NCBI GenBank assembly: GCA_017434885.1 | Contig: JAFSGE010000016.1 | Span: 62,001 to 126,000, forward strand | Source: Lachnospiraceae bacterium | Lineage (GTDB): Bacteria; Bacillota; Clostridia; Lachnospirales; Lachnospiraceae | Reading direction: 5' to 3' | DNA: 64,000 nt | Part shown: positions 34,572 to 43,255 of the stretch, piece after piece | How positions within the stretch are numbered: position 1 is the first letter of the stretch | Layout of the letters: the number at the start of each line of letters is the position of its first letter | Program-made: the position numbers and the translations under genes | Notes under the pieces: generated by a model | Databases searched by the model: none | What the model was told of the DNA's origin: nothing | The model's input: only the letters and a program-made list of their open reading frames with translations

Positions 34572-35192
34572 TTACTTCCCCGGTTTCCACGGAGGTGGAC
34601 AAAGTAATGTAGTTCTTCCGATATCCGGTAAAACATCATAAATGGAACATCCCATTTTTGACTCAAAATATTCTTTTATGGCAAATGTAGCATTCCAGCG
34701 TTCCACAGAGTTTTCCCATACACCGTACCTTCTTGCCACATCTACGAATCTCTTTTCCAAAATACAAAATCCGTAATCAACTGCCAGACTGTCGCATAAC
34801 TGAATCAACAAATCATAGTCATCACACTTGCAATCTAAAATATACTTTTTGATTTCCTGTTCTTCCAAATTTTCCGGCTCATACTCAAACTCTTTTTCCA
34901 TTAAAGGATACGAATGGGTCATGCATACTCTTGCTACCTCATCCCAACCATTTTCTTGGCAAAACAGATATCCCTCATATACATGTTTCGGGATATTTAC
35001 GATTCCTACTCTTCTTCCAATATCATGCAACAAACCTACAATATAGGCTTTGTCAGGATTCATTCCGGGAACTTTTTCGGCAATATTTCTTGCAGCAATT
35101 CCGACATTCTCAGAATGCTTTGTCCATGGTCCCGCATTTAACTCTCCGGCAATTTTCAATTCCTCTATGGTCTTTTCAATACTTGGTAACAT
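34572..35192 (-). CDS. HD-domain phosphohydrolase-like protein
   Basis: This 206-residue protein has an HD metal-binding core: H in WTKHSENVG, the HD pair in VGLLHDIGRRVG, H in CMTHSYPL and a late aspartate in QLCDSLAVD. HD proteins of this size hydrolyse nucleotides or tRNA ends, but the substrate is not defined here. The start at 35192 is chosen because GAGAGGG lies about 9 bp upstream. A longer frame to 35285 would run into argC and lacks a site. It follows argC by 52 bp. Confidence 0.82.
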   Translation of the reverse strand: MLPSIEKTIEELKIAGELNAGPWTKHSENVGIAARNIAEKVPGMNPDKAYIVGLLHDIGRRVGIVNIPKHVYEGYLFCQENGWDEVARVCMTHSYPLMEKEFEYEPENLEEQEIKKYILDCKCDDYDLLIQLCDSLAVDYGFCILEKRFVDVARRYGVWENSVERWNATFAIKEYFESKMGCSIYDVLPDIGRTTLLCPPPWKPGK

Positions 35193-35244
35193 ATATTCGC
35201 CCTCTCGCCAAAAAGCTAAACATTGTATGTACTCGCTTTTTTCT

Positions 35245-36198
35245 TTACAACTGCAATCCCTTATCTTCTGCGCATCCAAGCACAATATTCAAACACTGGA
35301 TTGCGGCACCGGAAGCTCCCTTACCTAAATTGTCAAACTGGGAAGAAAGAACGATTCTCTCATCGTTACCGGTAACAAAAATCTTAAGTCCGTCCCAACC
35401 GGAGCAGGCATTTCCTGCCAGCATATTGCCTTCTCCTGCCTGGGCATCAAGAGGCATTACCTTTACAAACTTCTGTCCCGCATAAAAATCACTTAACATT
35501 TTATGTACTGTCTCTATGGTCTGCTGTCCCTGTAACATATGAGTGTATAACTGCACACTCATCACCATACCGCTGTAATAATCACAGATAATGGGAGAAA
35601 ACAGCGGTTCTCTTGCAAGACCGGAGATTTTCTTCATTTCTTTTAAATGCTTGTGCTGCTGGGTAAGCGCATATTCTCTGGGAGCGTCAAAATCAGTAGG
35701 ACGCTCATCCGCTTCATAAGCCGCAATCACCTTTTTTCCGGCTCCGCTGTAGCCTGAAAGTCCGAATGCACTGACCGGATAATCCGCAGGCATGATTCCT
35801 TCTGCCACCATGGGATATACTAAAGAAATAAAACCTGTTGCATAGCAGCCGGGAACTGCAATTCTCTTACCGTTCTTAATCGCATTTCTATGTCCCTGTG
35901 ACAATTCAGGGAAACCGTAAGCCCAGCCATCTTCCGTTCTGTGGGCTGTGGATGTATCAATAATAATCACATTCTCATTTTCCACCAAAGAAACGGATTC
36001 CTTCGCCGCCGCATCAGGCAGACACAGGAAAGTAATGTCAGATTCGTTTATTAATCTCTTTCTTTCTTCGGGATCCTTTCTCAGTTCAGAAGAAATCTTT
36101 AAAAGTTCAATATCATCTCTTCCTTCAAATCTTTCATATATTCTAAGTCCGGTTGTTCCTTCACTTCCGTCAATAAAAATCTTAGTCTTTGTACTCAT
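35245..36198 (-). CDS. argC: N-acetyl-gamma-glutamyl-phosphate reductase, short (type 2) form
   Basis: This 317-residue enzyme reduces N-acetylglutamyl phosphate to the semialdehyde in arginine synthesis. It has the dinucleotide-binding start KIFIDGSEGTTGLRIYERF, the catalytic cysteine in VPGCYATGF and a histidine-containing core AFGLSGYSGAGKK. The length and GSEGTTGL loop match the shorter type-2 ArgC rather than the 345-residue type. The start at 36198 is preceded by CGGAG; longer in-frame readings up to 36342 cover the promoter. It heads the minus-strand arginine run. Confidence 0.94.
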   Translation of the reverse strand: MSTKTKIFIDGSEGTTGLRIYERFEGRDDIELLKISSELRKDPEERKRLINESDITFLCLPDAAAKESVSLVENENVIIIDTSTAHRTEDGWAYGFPELSQGHRNAIKNGKRIAVPGCYATGFISLVYPMVAEGIMPADYPVSAFGLSGYSGAGKKVIAAYEADERPTDFDAPREYALTQQHKHLKEMKKISGLAREPLFSPIICDYYSGMVMSVQLYTHMLQGQQTIETVHKMLSDFYAGQKFVKVMPLDAQAGEGNMLAGNACSGWDGLKIFVTGNDERIVLSSQFDNLGKGASGAAIQCLNIVLGCAEDKGLQL

Positions 36199-36313
36199 AC
36201 CTATACACTCCGTTCTCTTCATTATCTGCATACGCCTTCCGCATAGCAACACATCTTTCGTTATACAATCATACGTTTTTGCAGACCTATCCACATTAAA
36301 CGCATACAAAATA

Positions 36314-36342
36314 ACTATACTCTTTCTTTCCAAAAATCTCAA
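36314..36342 (-). promoter_or_regulatory. Promoter of argC
   Basis: On the minus strand TTGAGA (36337-36342) and TATAGT (36314-36319) are 17 bp apart. Transcription would start near 36307 and give a leader of about 110 nt. The first ARG-box-like site begins 35 bp upstream of the -35. Confidence 0.65.
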
Positions 36343-36376
36343 CTATTTTAAATAAGAATAGTCCGCCATCTTTATT

Positions 36377-36480
36377 TATGCATAACTATACACCTTTTAT
36401 GCATAATATGCAAGTTATTTTTTATTTTTATGCACAAATATGAAGTTTTATTTTTTAAATATGCAAAATAGGTATTGCAT
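36377..36480. promoter_or_regulatory. Four ARG-box-like sites between argC and argG
   Basis: TTATGCATAACTATAC (36377), TTATGCATAATATGCAAG (36397), TTATGCACAAATATGAAG (36428) and AAATATGCAAAATAGG (36458) are A/T-rich, related and mostly dyad-like. They resemble ArgR/AhrC boxes of the TGAATAAATATTCA / TGCATAAATATGCA kind. Starts are 20, 31 and about 31 bp apart, close to two and three helical turns, so sites face the same side. The last reaches the argG -35. ArgR itself is not in the window. Together with the two promoters and argG leader these fill the 386-bp gap. Confidence 0.6.
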
Positions 36481-36503
36481 TTCTCTTCAATTTGTAGTAT
36501 ATT
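36475..36503 (+). promoter_or_regulatory. Promoter of argG
   Basis: TTGCAT (36475-36480) and TATATT (36498-36503) are 17 bp apart. The -35 coincides with the fourth ARG-box-like site. In the leader a 7-bp hairpin (ACCGCTT 36523-36529 / AAGCGGT 36542-36548) occurs with no T-run. Confidence 0.7.
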
Positions 36504-36584
36504 ATGGCTTGTCGGAAGATTAACCGCTTATAAATAAGAAAAAGCGGTCTTTAAAATAACACATTACATATGGAGGCTTTTATC

Positions 36585-37802
36585 ATGAAAGAAAAAGTAA
36601 TTTTAGCGTATTCAGGCGGACTTGATACTACAGCTATCATTCCCTGGTTAAAAGAAAACTTCGATTATGAAGTTGTTTGTGTCTGCATCGACTGCGGACA
36701 GGAAGAAGAACTTGACGGTCTTGACGAAAGAGCAAAATTCTGCGGCGCTGAAAAATTATACATTTTGGATGTAACAGATGAGTTCTGCGATGAGTATGTT
36801 GTTCCCTGTGTACAGGCACATGCAGTTTATGAAAACAAATATTTATTAGGCACTTCCATGGCAAGACCTTTGATTGCAAAGAAGCTGGTTGAAATCGCAC
36901 GTAAAGAAGGCGCTGTTGCTATCTGCCACGGTGCTACCGGTAAGGGAAATGACCAGATTCGTTTTGAACTTGGTATCAAGGCACTTGCTCCCGACCTTAA
37001 GATTATTGCTGCATGGAGAAATGACAAGTGGACCATGGATTCCCGTGAATCCGAAATCGAATACTGCAAGGCTCATGGAATCGACCTTCCTTTCTCCGCA
37101 GATTCCAGCTACAGCCGTGACCGTAACTTATGGCACATCAGCCATGAAGGTCTGGAATTGGAAGACCCTGCAAACGAGCCCAACTATGACCATCTGTTAG
37201 TTCTCGGCGTAACACCCGAAAAAGCTCCCGAAGAAGGCGAATATGTGACCATGACTTTTGAAAAGGGTGTTCCCACATCCGTAAACGGAAAGAAAATGAA
37301 AGTTTCCGATATTATCCGTGAACTGAACAAGTTAGGCGGCAAGCACGGTATCGGTATCGTTGACATCGTAGAAAACCGTGTTGTAGGTATGAAGTCCCGC
37401 GGCGTATATGAAACACCCGGCGGAACCATTCTTTACGAAGCTCATCAGCAGTTAGAGGAATTAATTCTTGACCGTGACACTTATGCAGCTAAGATGGATA
37501 TGGGCAACAAGATGGCTCAGATTGTTTACGAAGGAAAATGGTTCTCCCCTCTTCGCGAAGCAGTTCAGGCATTCATCGAATCCACACAGCAGTATGTAAC
37601 AGGTGAAGTAAAGTTCAAACTGTATAAAGGTAATATCATCAAAGCCGGTACAACTTCTCCTTACTCTCTGTACAACGAAAGCATTGCTTCCTTTACAACA
37701 GGTGATTTATATGACCACCACGATGCAGAAGGCTTCATCAACCTCTTTGGTCTTTCTACCAAGGTACGTGCCATGAAGATGCAGGAGCGCGGCGAACTGT
37801 AA
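36585..37802 (+). CDS. argG: Argininosuccinate synthase
   Basis: This 405-residue enzyme joins citrulline and aspartate with ATP in the penultimate step of arginine synthesis. It has the PP-loop ILAYSGGLDTTAII at the N-terminus, CHGATGKGNDQIRFE, and DSSYSRDRNLWHISHEG. GGAGG lies 10 bp before the ATG at 36585, so the in-frame ATG at 36570 is rejected. It is divergent from argC and likely repressed through the ARG-box-like sites. argH and argF are not in the window; a DUF1294 gene follows. Confidence 0.97.
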   Translation: MKEKVILAYSGGLDTTAIIPWLKENFDYEVVCVCIDCGQEEELDGLDERAKFCGAEKLYILDVTDEFCDEYVVPCVQAHAVYENKYLLGTSMARPLIAKKLVEIARKEGAVAICHGATGKGNDQIRFELGIKALAPDLKIIAAWRNDKWTMDSRESEIEYCKAHGIDLPFSADSSYSRDRNLWHISHEGLELEDPANEPNYDHLLVLGVTPEKAPEEGEYVTMTFEKGVPTSVNGKKMKVSDIIRELNKLGGKHGIGIVDIVENRVVGMKSRGVYETPGGTILYEAHQQLEELILDRDTYAAKMDMGNKMAQIVYEGKWFSPLREAVQAFIESTQQYVTGEVKFKLYKGNIIKAGTTSPYSLYNESIASFTTGDLYDHHDAEGFINLFGLSTKVRAMKMQERGEL

Positions 37803-37823
37803 TTCAGCAAAGAAAGGGTTACA

Positions 37824-38117
37824 ATGAACGTAATTACTTTATTAACTGCTTATTTTGTAACAGTAAACATTATCGGATTTGCCCTGATGGGTATCGATAA
37901 ATATAAAGCGAAAAAAAGGGCCTTCCGGATTCCGGAAGCAACCCTTTTTATCGTTGCACTTATTGGCGGAAGCATAGGTTCCATTTTGGGAATGTATGCT
38001 TTTCGTCATAAAACAAGGCACCGCTCGTTTGTATACGGGATGCCTGCCATTTTAGTACTACAGGTAATTCTTGCGGTTGCTTTTCTGACCGCACCTTTTG
38101 AAATCATAATAATGTAA
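37824..38117 (+). CDS. DUF1294 membrane protein
   Basis: This 97-residue membrane protein has the DUF1294 pattern: an N-terminal helix, then FALMGIDKYKAKKRAFRIPE, LIGGSIGSILGMYAFRHKTRH, and a C-terminal helix. The function of the family is unknown. It follows argG by 21 bp with AAAGGG upstream and is probably read from the argG promoter. Confidence 0.88.
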   Translation: MNVITLLTAYFVTVNIIGFALMGIDKYKAKKRAFRIPEATLFIVALIGGSIGSILGMYAFRHKTRHRSFVYGMPAILVLQVILAVAFLTAPFEIIIM

Positions 38118-38176
38118 TGCTATGCTGCAATCATGCAGCATTTCTTTTCTCATGCATGATACACGGAGGATACACT

Positions 38177-38905
38177 ATGCATATTGCTGTATGTGACGAT
38201 AACATTGCCGACAGAAAACAACTGGAACGCTTACTCAAAAGAGAATCCGACAAAAGAAAAAACGACTCCGGTCTGATTTATACGGATTCCTTCGGTGACA
38301 GCGAAGTATTAAGCCGCACACCAATGCAATATGACTTGTTTTTTGTAGATTTGACCGAAGATAATTCTGACGGTCTTGCTCTTGCGCTCTCCTTAATTCA
38401 AAATGGCGTAAAGGCGCCTATTGTGCTGTGTTCCTCCAAAATTAATTATCTGGTGAAAATGCAGACGCTCTCCCCCTGTCCTGCCAATTTAATGCATCTG
38501 CATAAGCCTATCAAAACCGCAGAACTTTCCCAGACCATAGACAAAGCCCTTGCGCTTTTGGAAGAAAAGATTCCTACTATCGAGCTTCGCTCCGAAACCG
38601 AAACCTACTATGTAACGGAAGATGATATTGTCTATGCAGTTTCTGTCAATAACTATGTGCATGTTCACTTACGGGATGAACGTGTTGTTATTATGCTCAC
38701 AAACATGTACAATTTCTTTGACCAGATTTCCATGTACACTCATATGGTATGGCTCAATGACCATTCCATGTTTAACATCGCCTATCTGCAGCATCAGTCT
38801 GCCTTTCGCATTATGCTGTCAAACGGTGTGGAACTGAAATCTTCTCCTTTTGCCTCCAAACGAATTAAAAGCGCCTTGCAAAAATATCTTGCAGAGACGC
38901 CTTAA
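38177..38905 (+). CDS. LytTR-family response regulator
   Basis: This 242-residue regulator has a receiver domain with VCDDN (D7-D8) and a likely phospho-acceptor D58 in LFFVDLTEDNSDG. That loop is more acidic than usual. The C-terminal LytTR domain (about 138-240) contains VYAVSVNNYVHVHL and MVWLNDHSMFNIAYL. GGAGG sets the start at 38177; the in-frame ATG at 38117 overlaps the upstream gene. No sensor kinase is adjacent. It converges on an AlgX-like gene with only 24 bp between them and no visible terminator. Confidence 0.9.
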   Translation: MHIAVCDDNIADRKQLERLLKRESDKRKNDSGLIYTDSFGDSEVLSRTPMQYDLFFVDLTEDNSDGLALALSLIQNGVKAPIVLCSSKINYLVKMQTLSPCPANLMHLHKPIKTAELSQTIDKALALLEEKIPTIELRSETETYYVTEDDIVYAVSVNNYVHVHLRDERVVIMLTNMYNFFDQISMYTHMVWLNDHSMFNIAYLQHQSAFRIMLSNGVELKSSPFASKRIKSALQKYLAETP

Positions 38906-38929
38906 ATTCTTAATATCCATTATTTATTA

Positions 38930-40591
38930 TTATGATTGTAATGTATTGGCAACACTGGAAAGCGTATTCAACATAGTCCAGTCAAATCGTTCTACAGACT
39001 CTATCACAATGATGTCTGCATTTTTGAATGCCTCTTTTGCTGTCGGTTCCTCTAAATATTTCCAATGCACATGAGTATAATTGCTAAAGTCCTTCGCCAT
39101 GTAGCTGGTCATAAACAATCTGAAGGAGTCACCGATTACCACCATGTTACACTGATTGGGCGAAGTGGAATTGGCTCTGTATATCCAGTCATTTCCCAAA
39201 CTTCCGTCCACACTTCCCACAGTAATTTCAGGCTTATAATTAATTTTATATCCGATGTCACCGCGATAATCTTCCTGATTCAAATTACCCATTCCGATTA
39301 AATCGCCGCCTAAATGCTCCTGCTTAGTAACAGACAGACTATGCAAATCTGTCGTGGGCATTCCCATCATGGAATAAAGTGACTGCACCCCGATAAACGC
39401 TCCTAACTCGGTCCAGTGAGTATCTGTCCTAAAGTACGGTTGCCATTCCGCCTTTGCTGCCTTTAGTTCCTCTATTGGATAAATCAGCTTGATATTGGAA
39501 TTGGCATGGATGTAATCTATCAGACGCTCCCCTCTTCTATACTCATTTACAACCGTATAGCTTGGCATCTTTTCTGAATAAACAATTTCCTTATTGGGTG
39601 CAACGATAAAATAAAGTTGTTTTCCCTGCGCATTACAAATATCCTGCAACCTCACCATACCGTTTACATACTGGTTCATCTGTTCATTGGTCAGAATATT
39701 GGTTCCCAAATAATCATCCAGTGCCCCCTCTTGGGCAAAAAACAACCATCCGTCCCGGCCTTCTATGGTGAAATCGTTAAACACTCTCGGCGGCATATAC
39801 GCAGCGCCTGTGCTTGCTGCTTCCGTCTGAGCACTTTCGCCATTCTCACTTTCTGCTTCCCCGGCTTCATCTTCTGTCTTTTCGCTGTCAGCATCTGCAT
39901 CGTCGGCTGTTTCTCCATTGGCATCCGCATTCTCTCCGACACCGGCATTTTCTTCATCCGCTGCCTTTTCATCCCTTTGCGAATCACCGTCTATTGCTTC
40001 TTCCGATGCATCTGTCTGCGTATTGTCACCGTCATCTGCTGCTTTCTTATCTCCGCTGTCTGTTGCTTTTGCGTCCGTTCCCGCAGAATCTGTATTTTCA
40101 TTTTGCTTTCTGTCATCTGCGTTCATCTCTTTCCCCGCAGAATCTGTTTTTCCTGCCGCATCTGCTTTTACATTTTCACTGATTGCATCTGCTGCCACAT
40201 CTTTTGCCGAAGCAACCTGCGTCTCGTTACCGTAATCACTGTAAAATACCTTTACCAGATAGGGGCTGATGCTTTCATTGTAAGGCTTTTCCACGGCAGC
40301 TGTCAGTTTTCTGTTAGCAGAAATAATCACAGAACGGAACGGCAATCTGTCATTATAATACGCTTCCACCTCTGTTCCGTAAGCAGACGTAAACTGCTCA
40401 GGAAATGATGCCTTTTCACGGTTTTCTCCCAAATCATAATCGAGAGTTTTCATATTTTCCCCTGCCACCAGCGTTCCGACTCCCCATATTAAAGTAGGCA
40501 ATACCAGAATAACCATAAATACTGCAATGGCCACCCTTGAAAAGACCTTTACTTTCTTTTGCTGTTTTTCTTCCAAATTTACCTCTGACAT
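38930..40591 (-). CDS. DHHW/AlgX-like SGNH protein with long acidic insertion
   Basis: This 553-residue membrane-anchored protein has one N-terminal transmembrane helix (about 19-43). It belongs to the DHHW/AlgX/AlgJ group that transfers or removes acetyl groups on exported polysaccharides. Family motifs are NRLPFRS-type YYNDRLPFRSVII, WLFFAQEG, the catalytic TDTHWTELGAF and VIGDSFRLFM. Residues about 125-265 are an inserted stretch rich in Asp, Glu, Ala and Gly with recurring Thr-Asp-Ser-Ala-Gly elements and almost no hydrophobics. It follows the MBOAT gene by 13 bp. Confidence 0.87.
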   Translation of the reverse strand: MSEVNLEEKQQKKVKVFSRVAIAVFMVILVLPTLIWGVGTLVAGENMKTLDYDLGENREKASFPEQFTSAYGTEVEAYYNDRLPFRSVIISANRKLTAAVEKPYNESISPYLVKVFYSDYGNETQVASAKDVAADAISENVKADAAGKTDSAGKEMNADDRKQNENTDSAGTDAKATDSGDKKAADDGDNTQTDASEEAIDGDSQRDEKAADEENAGVGENADANGETADDADADSEKTEDEAGEAESENGESAQTEAASTGAAYMPPRVFNDFTIEGRDGWLFFAQEGALDDYLGTNILTNEQMNQYVNGMVRLQDICNAQGKQLYFIVAPNKEIVYSEKMPSYTVVNEYRRGERLIDYIHANSNIKLIYPIEELKAAKAEWQPYFRTDTHWTELGAFIGVQSLYSMMGMPTTDLHSLSVTKQEHLGGDLIGMGNLNQEDYRGDIGYKINYKPEITVGSVDGSLGNDWIYRANSTSPNQCNMVVIGDSFRLFMTSYMAKDFSNYTHVHWKYLEEPTAKEAFKNADIIVIESVERFDWTMLNTLSSVANTLQS

Positions 40592-40604
40592 AGTCTTCCT
40601 TCTC

Positions 40605-42086
40605 CTAGAACTGGAAATAAATAAACGGATTGTAAGTACCGCTCACCATCATAAAAATACATAAGACAAGCGTTACTGCCTGAATACACAAATCGCATGC
40701 CATAACCGGCAAGCTGTATTTTACTTTTTCATATTTTTCTTTCAGTAATCTTTGAACGCCTCCGGCAAATAAGATACCGATTGCAAACACAACAATCACC
40801 TTCATGGACAGGAAGGAAATTACTGTGTAGTAAGAAGTGCTTCCCGCAAACATCTGTTGCAAATAGGTAACGGCCTGAAAAACAGTGTCTGCACGGAAAA
40901 ATACCCATCCTACCATCACGGCAAGCATACAATAAATCCAGTTTATGATTTTTACAGGATTTTTTTCAAGCCATTTTCCCAAAAACAGTCTTTCCAAAAT
41001 CTGCAACAGGGCATACATCATTCCCCAGACAAAGAATGTGAAATTTGCGCCGTGCCAGACACCCGTTAAGAAAAACACGATAAAAATATTCAGGTAAGTC
41101 CGCTTATTTCCGCGCCTGTTTCCGCCAAGCGGTATGTAAACATACTCCTTAAACCATGTAGAAAGCGAAATATGCCATCTGCGCCAGAATTCCTGCACGG
41201 AAAGAGAAGTATAGGGATAGTTAAAGTTTTCTTTAAACTCAAACCCAAGCATCCTTCCGATACCGATTGCCATATCCGAATAGCCTGAAAAGTCATAATA
41301 AATCTGCAAAGTATAGGCAAGGATTCCAAGCCATGCAACACCGGCTCCCAGTGCCGATGTTTCCAAAGACCATATCTTATCTGCCACCTCCGCAAAGGTA
41401 TTTGCAAGCAATACCTTTTTGGCAAGACCATAGCAAAAACGCTTCTGTCCGCTGACAAATGTTGCAACCGTTTCTTTTCTCGTCTTTAATTGTTCTGCGA
41501 TATCGCTGTACTTTACTATTGGTCCCGCAACCAACTGTGGGAAGAAGGATACATACAGGGCAAATGCAAACAGGCTTTTTTGCACCTTCGTTTTTTCATA
41601 ATAAACATCAATCACATAGGACATTGCCTGAAACGTAAAGAAAGATATTCCAATCGGTAATACAATATAGGGAAGTCCCAATTCACCCGTCCCCTGCATA
41701 CTGAGCATATTTTGCAATAACTGCAATGCATTTCCCTCAAAGGACAAAATCGACTCTATCACCACAACTACCATGTTAAAGTACTTGAATACAAACAAAA
41801 TTCCAAGATTCAGTGCAACAACCAGTGCCAATTTCCCTTTACGATGTGTCTTCGCATCCCCGATGATACGTCCTCCCACGTAATTGAGTGCAATGGAGCT
41901 GAGCATAATGAACAAATAGTTTACATCACCCCATGCGTAAAAAATAAGGCTTGCCACCAACAGAAAAACATTTTTCGCTCTGATTCTTGTCTCTTCCTCT
42001 TTAAATCCGGCAACAGACAAAATAAAATTACCTATTATCACAACAGGTAAAAAAATCCAAAGAAACAGCATTGAACTAAAAAGCAT
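40605..42086 (-). CDS. MBOAT-family O-acyltransferase (AlgI/DltB-like)
   Basis: This 493-residue polytopic membrane enzyme carries acyl groups across the membrane to surface polymers. Its AlgI-type features include the FPQLVAGPIVKY segment, the RRWHISLSTWFKEYVYIPLGG segment and the catalytic histidine in LTGVWHGANFTFFVWG. About eleven membrane helices are predicted. With the AlgX-like partner downstream it forms a typical O-acetylation pair; the polysaccharide is unknown. GAGGAAGG precedes the ATG. Its promoter is at 42130-42158. Confidence 0.94.
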   Translation of the reverse strand: MLFSSMLFLWIFLPVVIIGNFILSVAGFKEEETRIRAKNVFLLVASLIFYAWGDVNYLFIMLSSIALNYVGGRIIGDAKTHRKGKLALVVALNLGILFVFKYFNMVVVVIESILSFEGNALQLLQNMLSMQGTGELGLPYIVLPIGISFFTFQAMSYVIDVYYEKTKVQKSLFAFALYVSFFPQLVAGPIVKYSDIAEQLKTRKETVATFVSGQKRFCYGLAKKVLLANTFAEVADKIWSLETSALGAGVAWLGILAYTLQIYYDFSGYSDMAIGIGRMLGFEFKENFNYPYTSLSVQEFWRRWHISLSTWFKEYVYIPLGGNRRGNKRTYLNIFIVFFLTGVWHGANFTFFVWGMMYALLQILERLFLGKWLEKNPVKIINWIYCMLAVMVGWVFFRADTVFQAVTYLQQMFAGSTSYYTVISFLSMKVIVVFAIGILFAGGVQRLLKEKYEKVKYSLPVMACDLCIQAVTLVLCIFMMVSGTYNPFIYFQF

Positions 42087-42129
42087 AACAGGAACCTTCC
42101 TCTTATTATATTACTGGTCATACTGTTTC

Positions 42130-42158
42130 ATTATAAGTCAATCATTTTTATGATGCAA
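42130..42158 (-). promoter_or_regulatory. Promoter of the MBOAT/AlgX-like pair
   Basis: On the minus strand TTGCAT (42153-42158) and TATAAT (42130-42135) are 17 bp apart, about 45 bp before the MBOAT start and just after the DegV terminator. Confidence 0.75.
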
Positions 42159-42190
42159 GATATAATGTTATAAAACATCAAAAATGCATC

Positions 42191-42223
42191 AAAAAACTGC
42201 ACACAGCCTATTTCTGCATGCAG
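42191..42223 (-). terminator. Rho-independent terminator after the DegV gene
   Basis: On the minus strand CTGCATGCA pairs with TGTGTGCAG across a short loop, followed by TTTTTTG. It separates the DegV gene from the MBOAT promoter. Confidence 0.7.
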
Positions 42224-42246
42224 CTTTCCTATTCTCTATATGTTCT

Positions 42247-43083
42247 CTATATGGTAACGATGACTCCACCGTCATTGGCATACATACTGCTCACGCCTCT
42301 GGTGTCCATAATCACAACTTTTTTACATTTGATTTTGGAAAGAATCAGCTCCTTTACACTTTCCGCCCTCTTCAGACAGTTACAGTGTGTAATCATCAGT
42401 GTCTTTTCCTCCGGCGTTACCACTTCCTTCACAACATAATCCACCATTTTGGAAAGAGCCTTTTTGGTTCCGATTGCCTGTCCGAGCTGAATAATCTCCC
42501 CGGTATCGGCACCCATCACCGGTTTAATATTTAAGGTAGTAGCAACAAACGCTTTTACTCCTGTCAGTCTTCCGTTTTTGCGAAGTGTTTCCAGATTATC
42601 AAGCACAAAGTACGTATTCATTCCGTCCCTAAATTTCGTCAGTCGTCGACAAATTTCTTCAAAATCAAGACCTTCCTCCGACAATTTTGCCGCAAGCATG
42701 GCCAGCTGTGTTTCACCGCAACTGGCAGACTGTGAATCACATACGAAAATATTTTTATGACCGTAAGTCTCTAAATACAACTTCCTGCCGATTTCGGCAC
42801 TGTTATAACTTCCGCTTAATTTTGCCGAAAGGGTGAATACAAACACATTCTCGGCATCCGTTTTGTATGCCTCCATAAATTTTTCCGGTGAAGGACAAAA
42901 GGATTTGGGACATTTTTCCGATGCCGCCACTTTGCGCAGAAAGGAACTCTGATCAAAATCTGCATCATCCATAATCACCTCTTCTCCCACTTCCAGTCCC
43001 AAAGGTACATTTTCAAATCTTACATCCCCGTAACATTCCTTGGGAAATTCACAACAGCTGTCTGCTACTATTTTATAACTCAT
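42247..43083 (-). CDS. DegV family fatty-acid-binding protein
   Basis: This 278-residue cytoplasmic protein has the DegV pattern: IVADSCCEFP at the start, a long segment with SFCPSPEKFMEAY, FVFTLSAKLSGSYNSA and a C-terminal VIMDTRGVSSMYANDGGVIV. DegV/FakB proteins bind a fatty acid and present it to FakA for phosphorylation. FakA is not in the window. Length is normal. CCGGAGG precedes the ATG. It is divergent from the malic enzyme gene. Confidence 0.92.
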   Translation of the reverse strand: MSYKIVADSCCEFPKECYGDVRFENVPLGLEVGEEVIMDDADFDQSSFLRKVAASEKCPKSFCPSPEKFMEAYKTDAENVFVFTLSAKLSGSYNSAEIGRKLYLETYGHKNIFVCDSQSASCGETQLAMLAAKLSEEGLDFEEICRRLTKFRDGMNTYFVLDNLETLRKNGRLTGVKAFVATTLNIKPVMGADTGEIIQLGQAIGTKKALSKMVDYVVKEVVTPEEKTLMITHCNCLKRAESVKELILSKIKCKKVVIMDTRGVSSMYANDGGVIVTI

Positions 43084-43132
43084 AAAGCCTCCGGATTCTA
43101 ATAATCATTTGACATAGTTTTAATTACTACTT

Positions 43133-43162
43133 ACTATAGCACAGTATGCATTACTCTGTAAA
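43133..43162 (-). promoter_or_regulatory. Promoter of the DegV gene
   Basis: On the minus strand TTTACA (43157-43162) and an extended -10, TGCTATAGT (core 43133-43138), are 18 bp apart. Confidence 0.6.
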
Positions 43163-43173
43163 GCGATTTCATC

Positions 43174-43202
43174 TTGCACAGGTGATTTAATTATTATAGA
43201 AT
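43174..43202 (+). promoter_or_regulatory. Promoter of the malic enzyme gene
   Basis: TTGCAC (43174-43179) and TAGAAT (43197-43202) are 17 bp apart, giving a leader of about 45 nt. It probably also serves the radical SAM and DUF4364 genes. Confidence 0.65.
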
Positions 43203-43255
43203 AATAGTGTTGTATTTTTATCACTATTTTATGAATTTATAAGGAGATGTTTCTT

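Noticed and set aside
35192-35285. Longer start of the HD-domain gene, overlapping argC
   Set aside because: The upstream start lacks a ribosome binding site, and residues before the ATG at 35192 match nothing in the family.
36523-36550. Transcription attenuator before argG
   Set aside because: The 7-bp hairpin has no T-run and no competing structure or leader peptide that I can see.
39617-40408. Long plus-strand open frame opposite the AlgX-like gene
   Set aside because: It is antisense to the biased, low-complexity acidic insertion, which removes stop codons on the other strand. The encoded cysteine/isoleucine-rich peptide has no family features or ribosome binding site.
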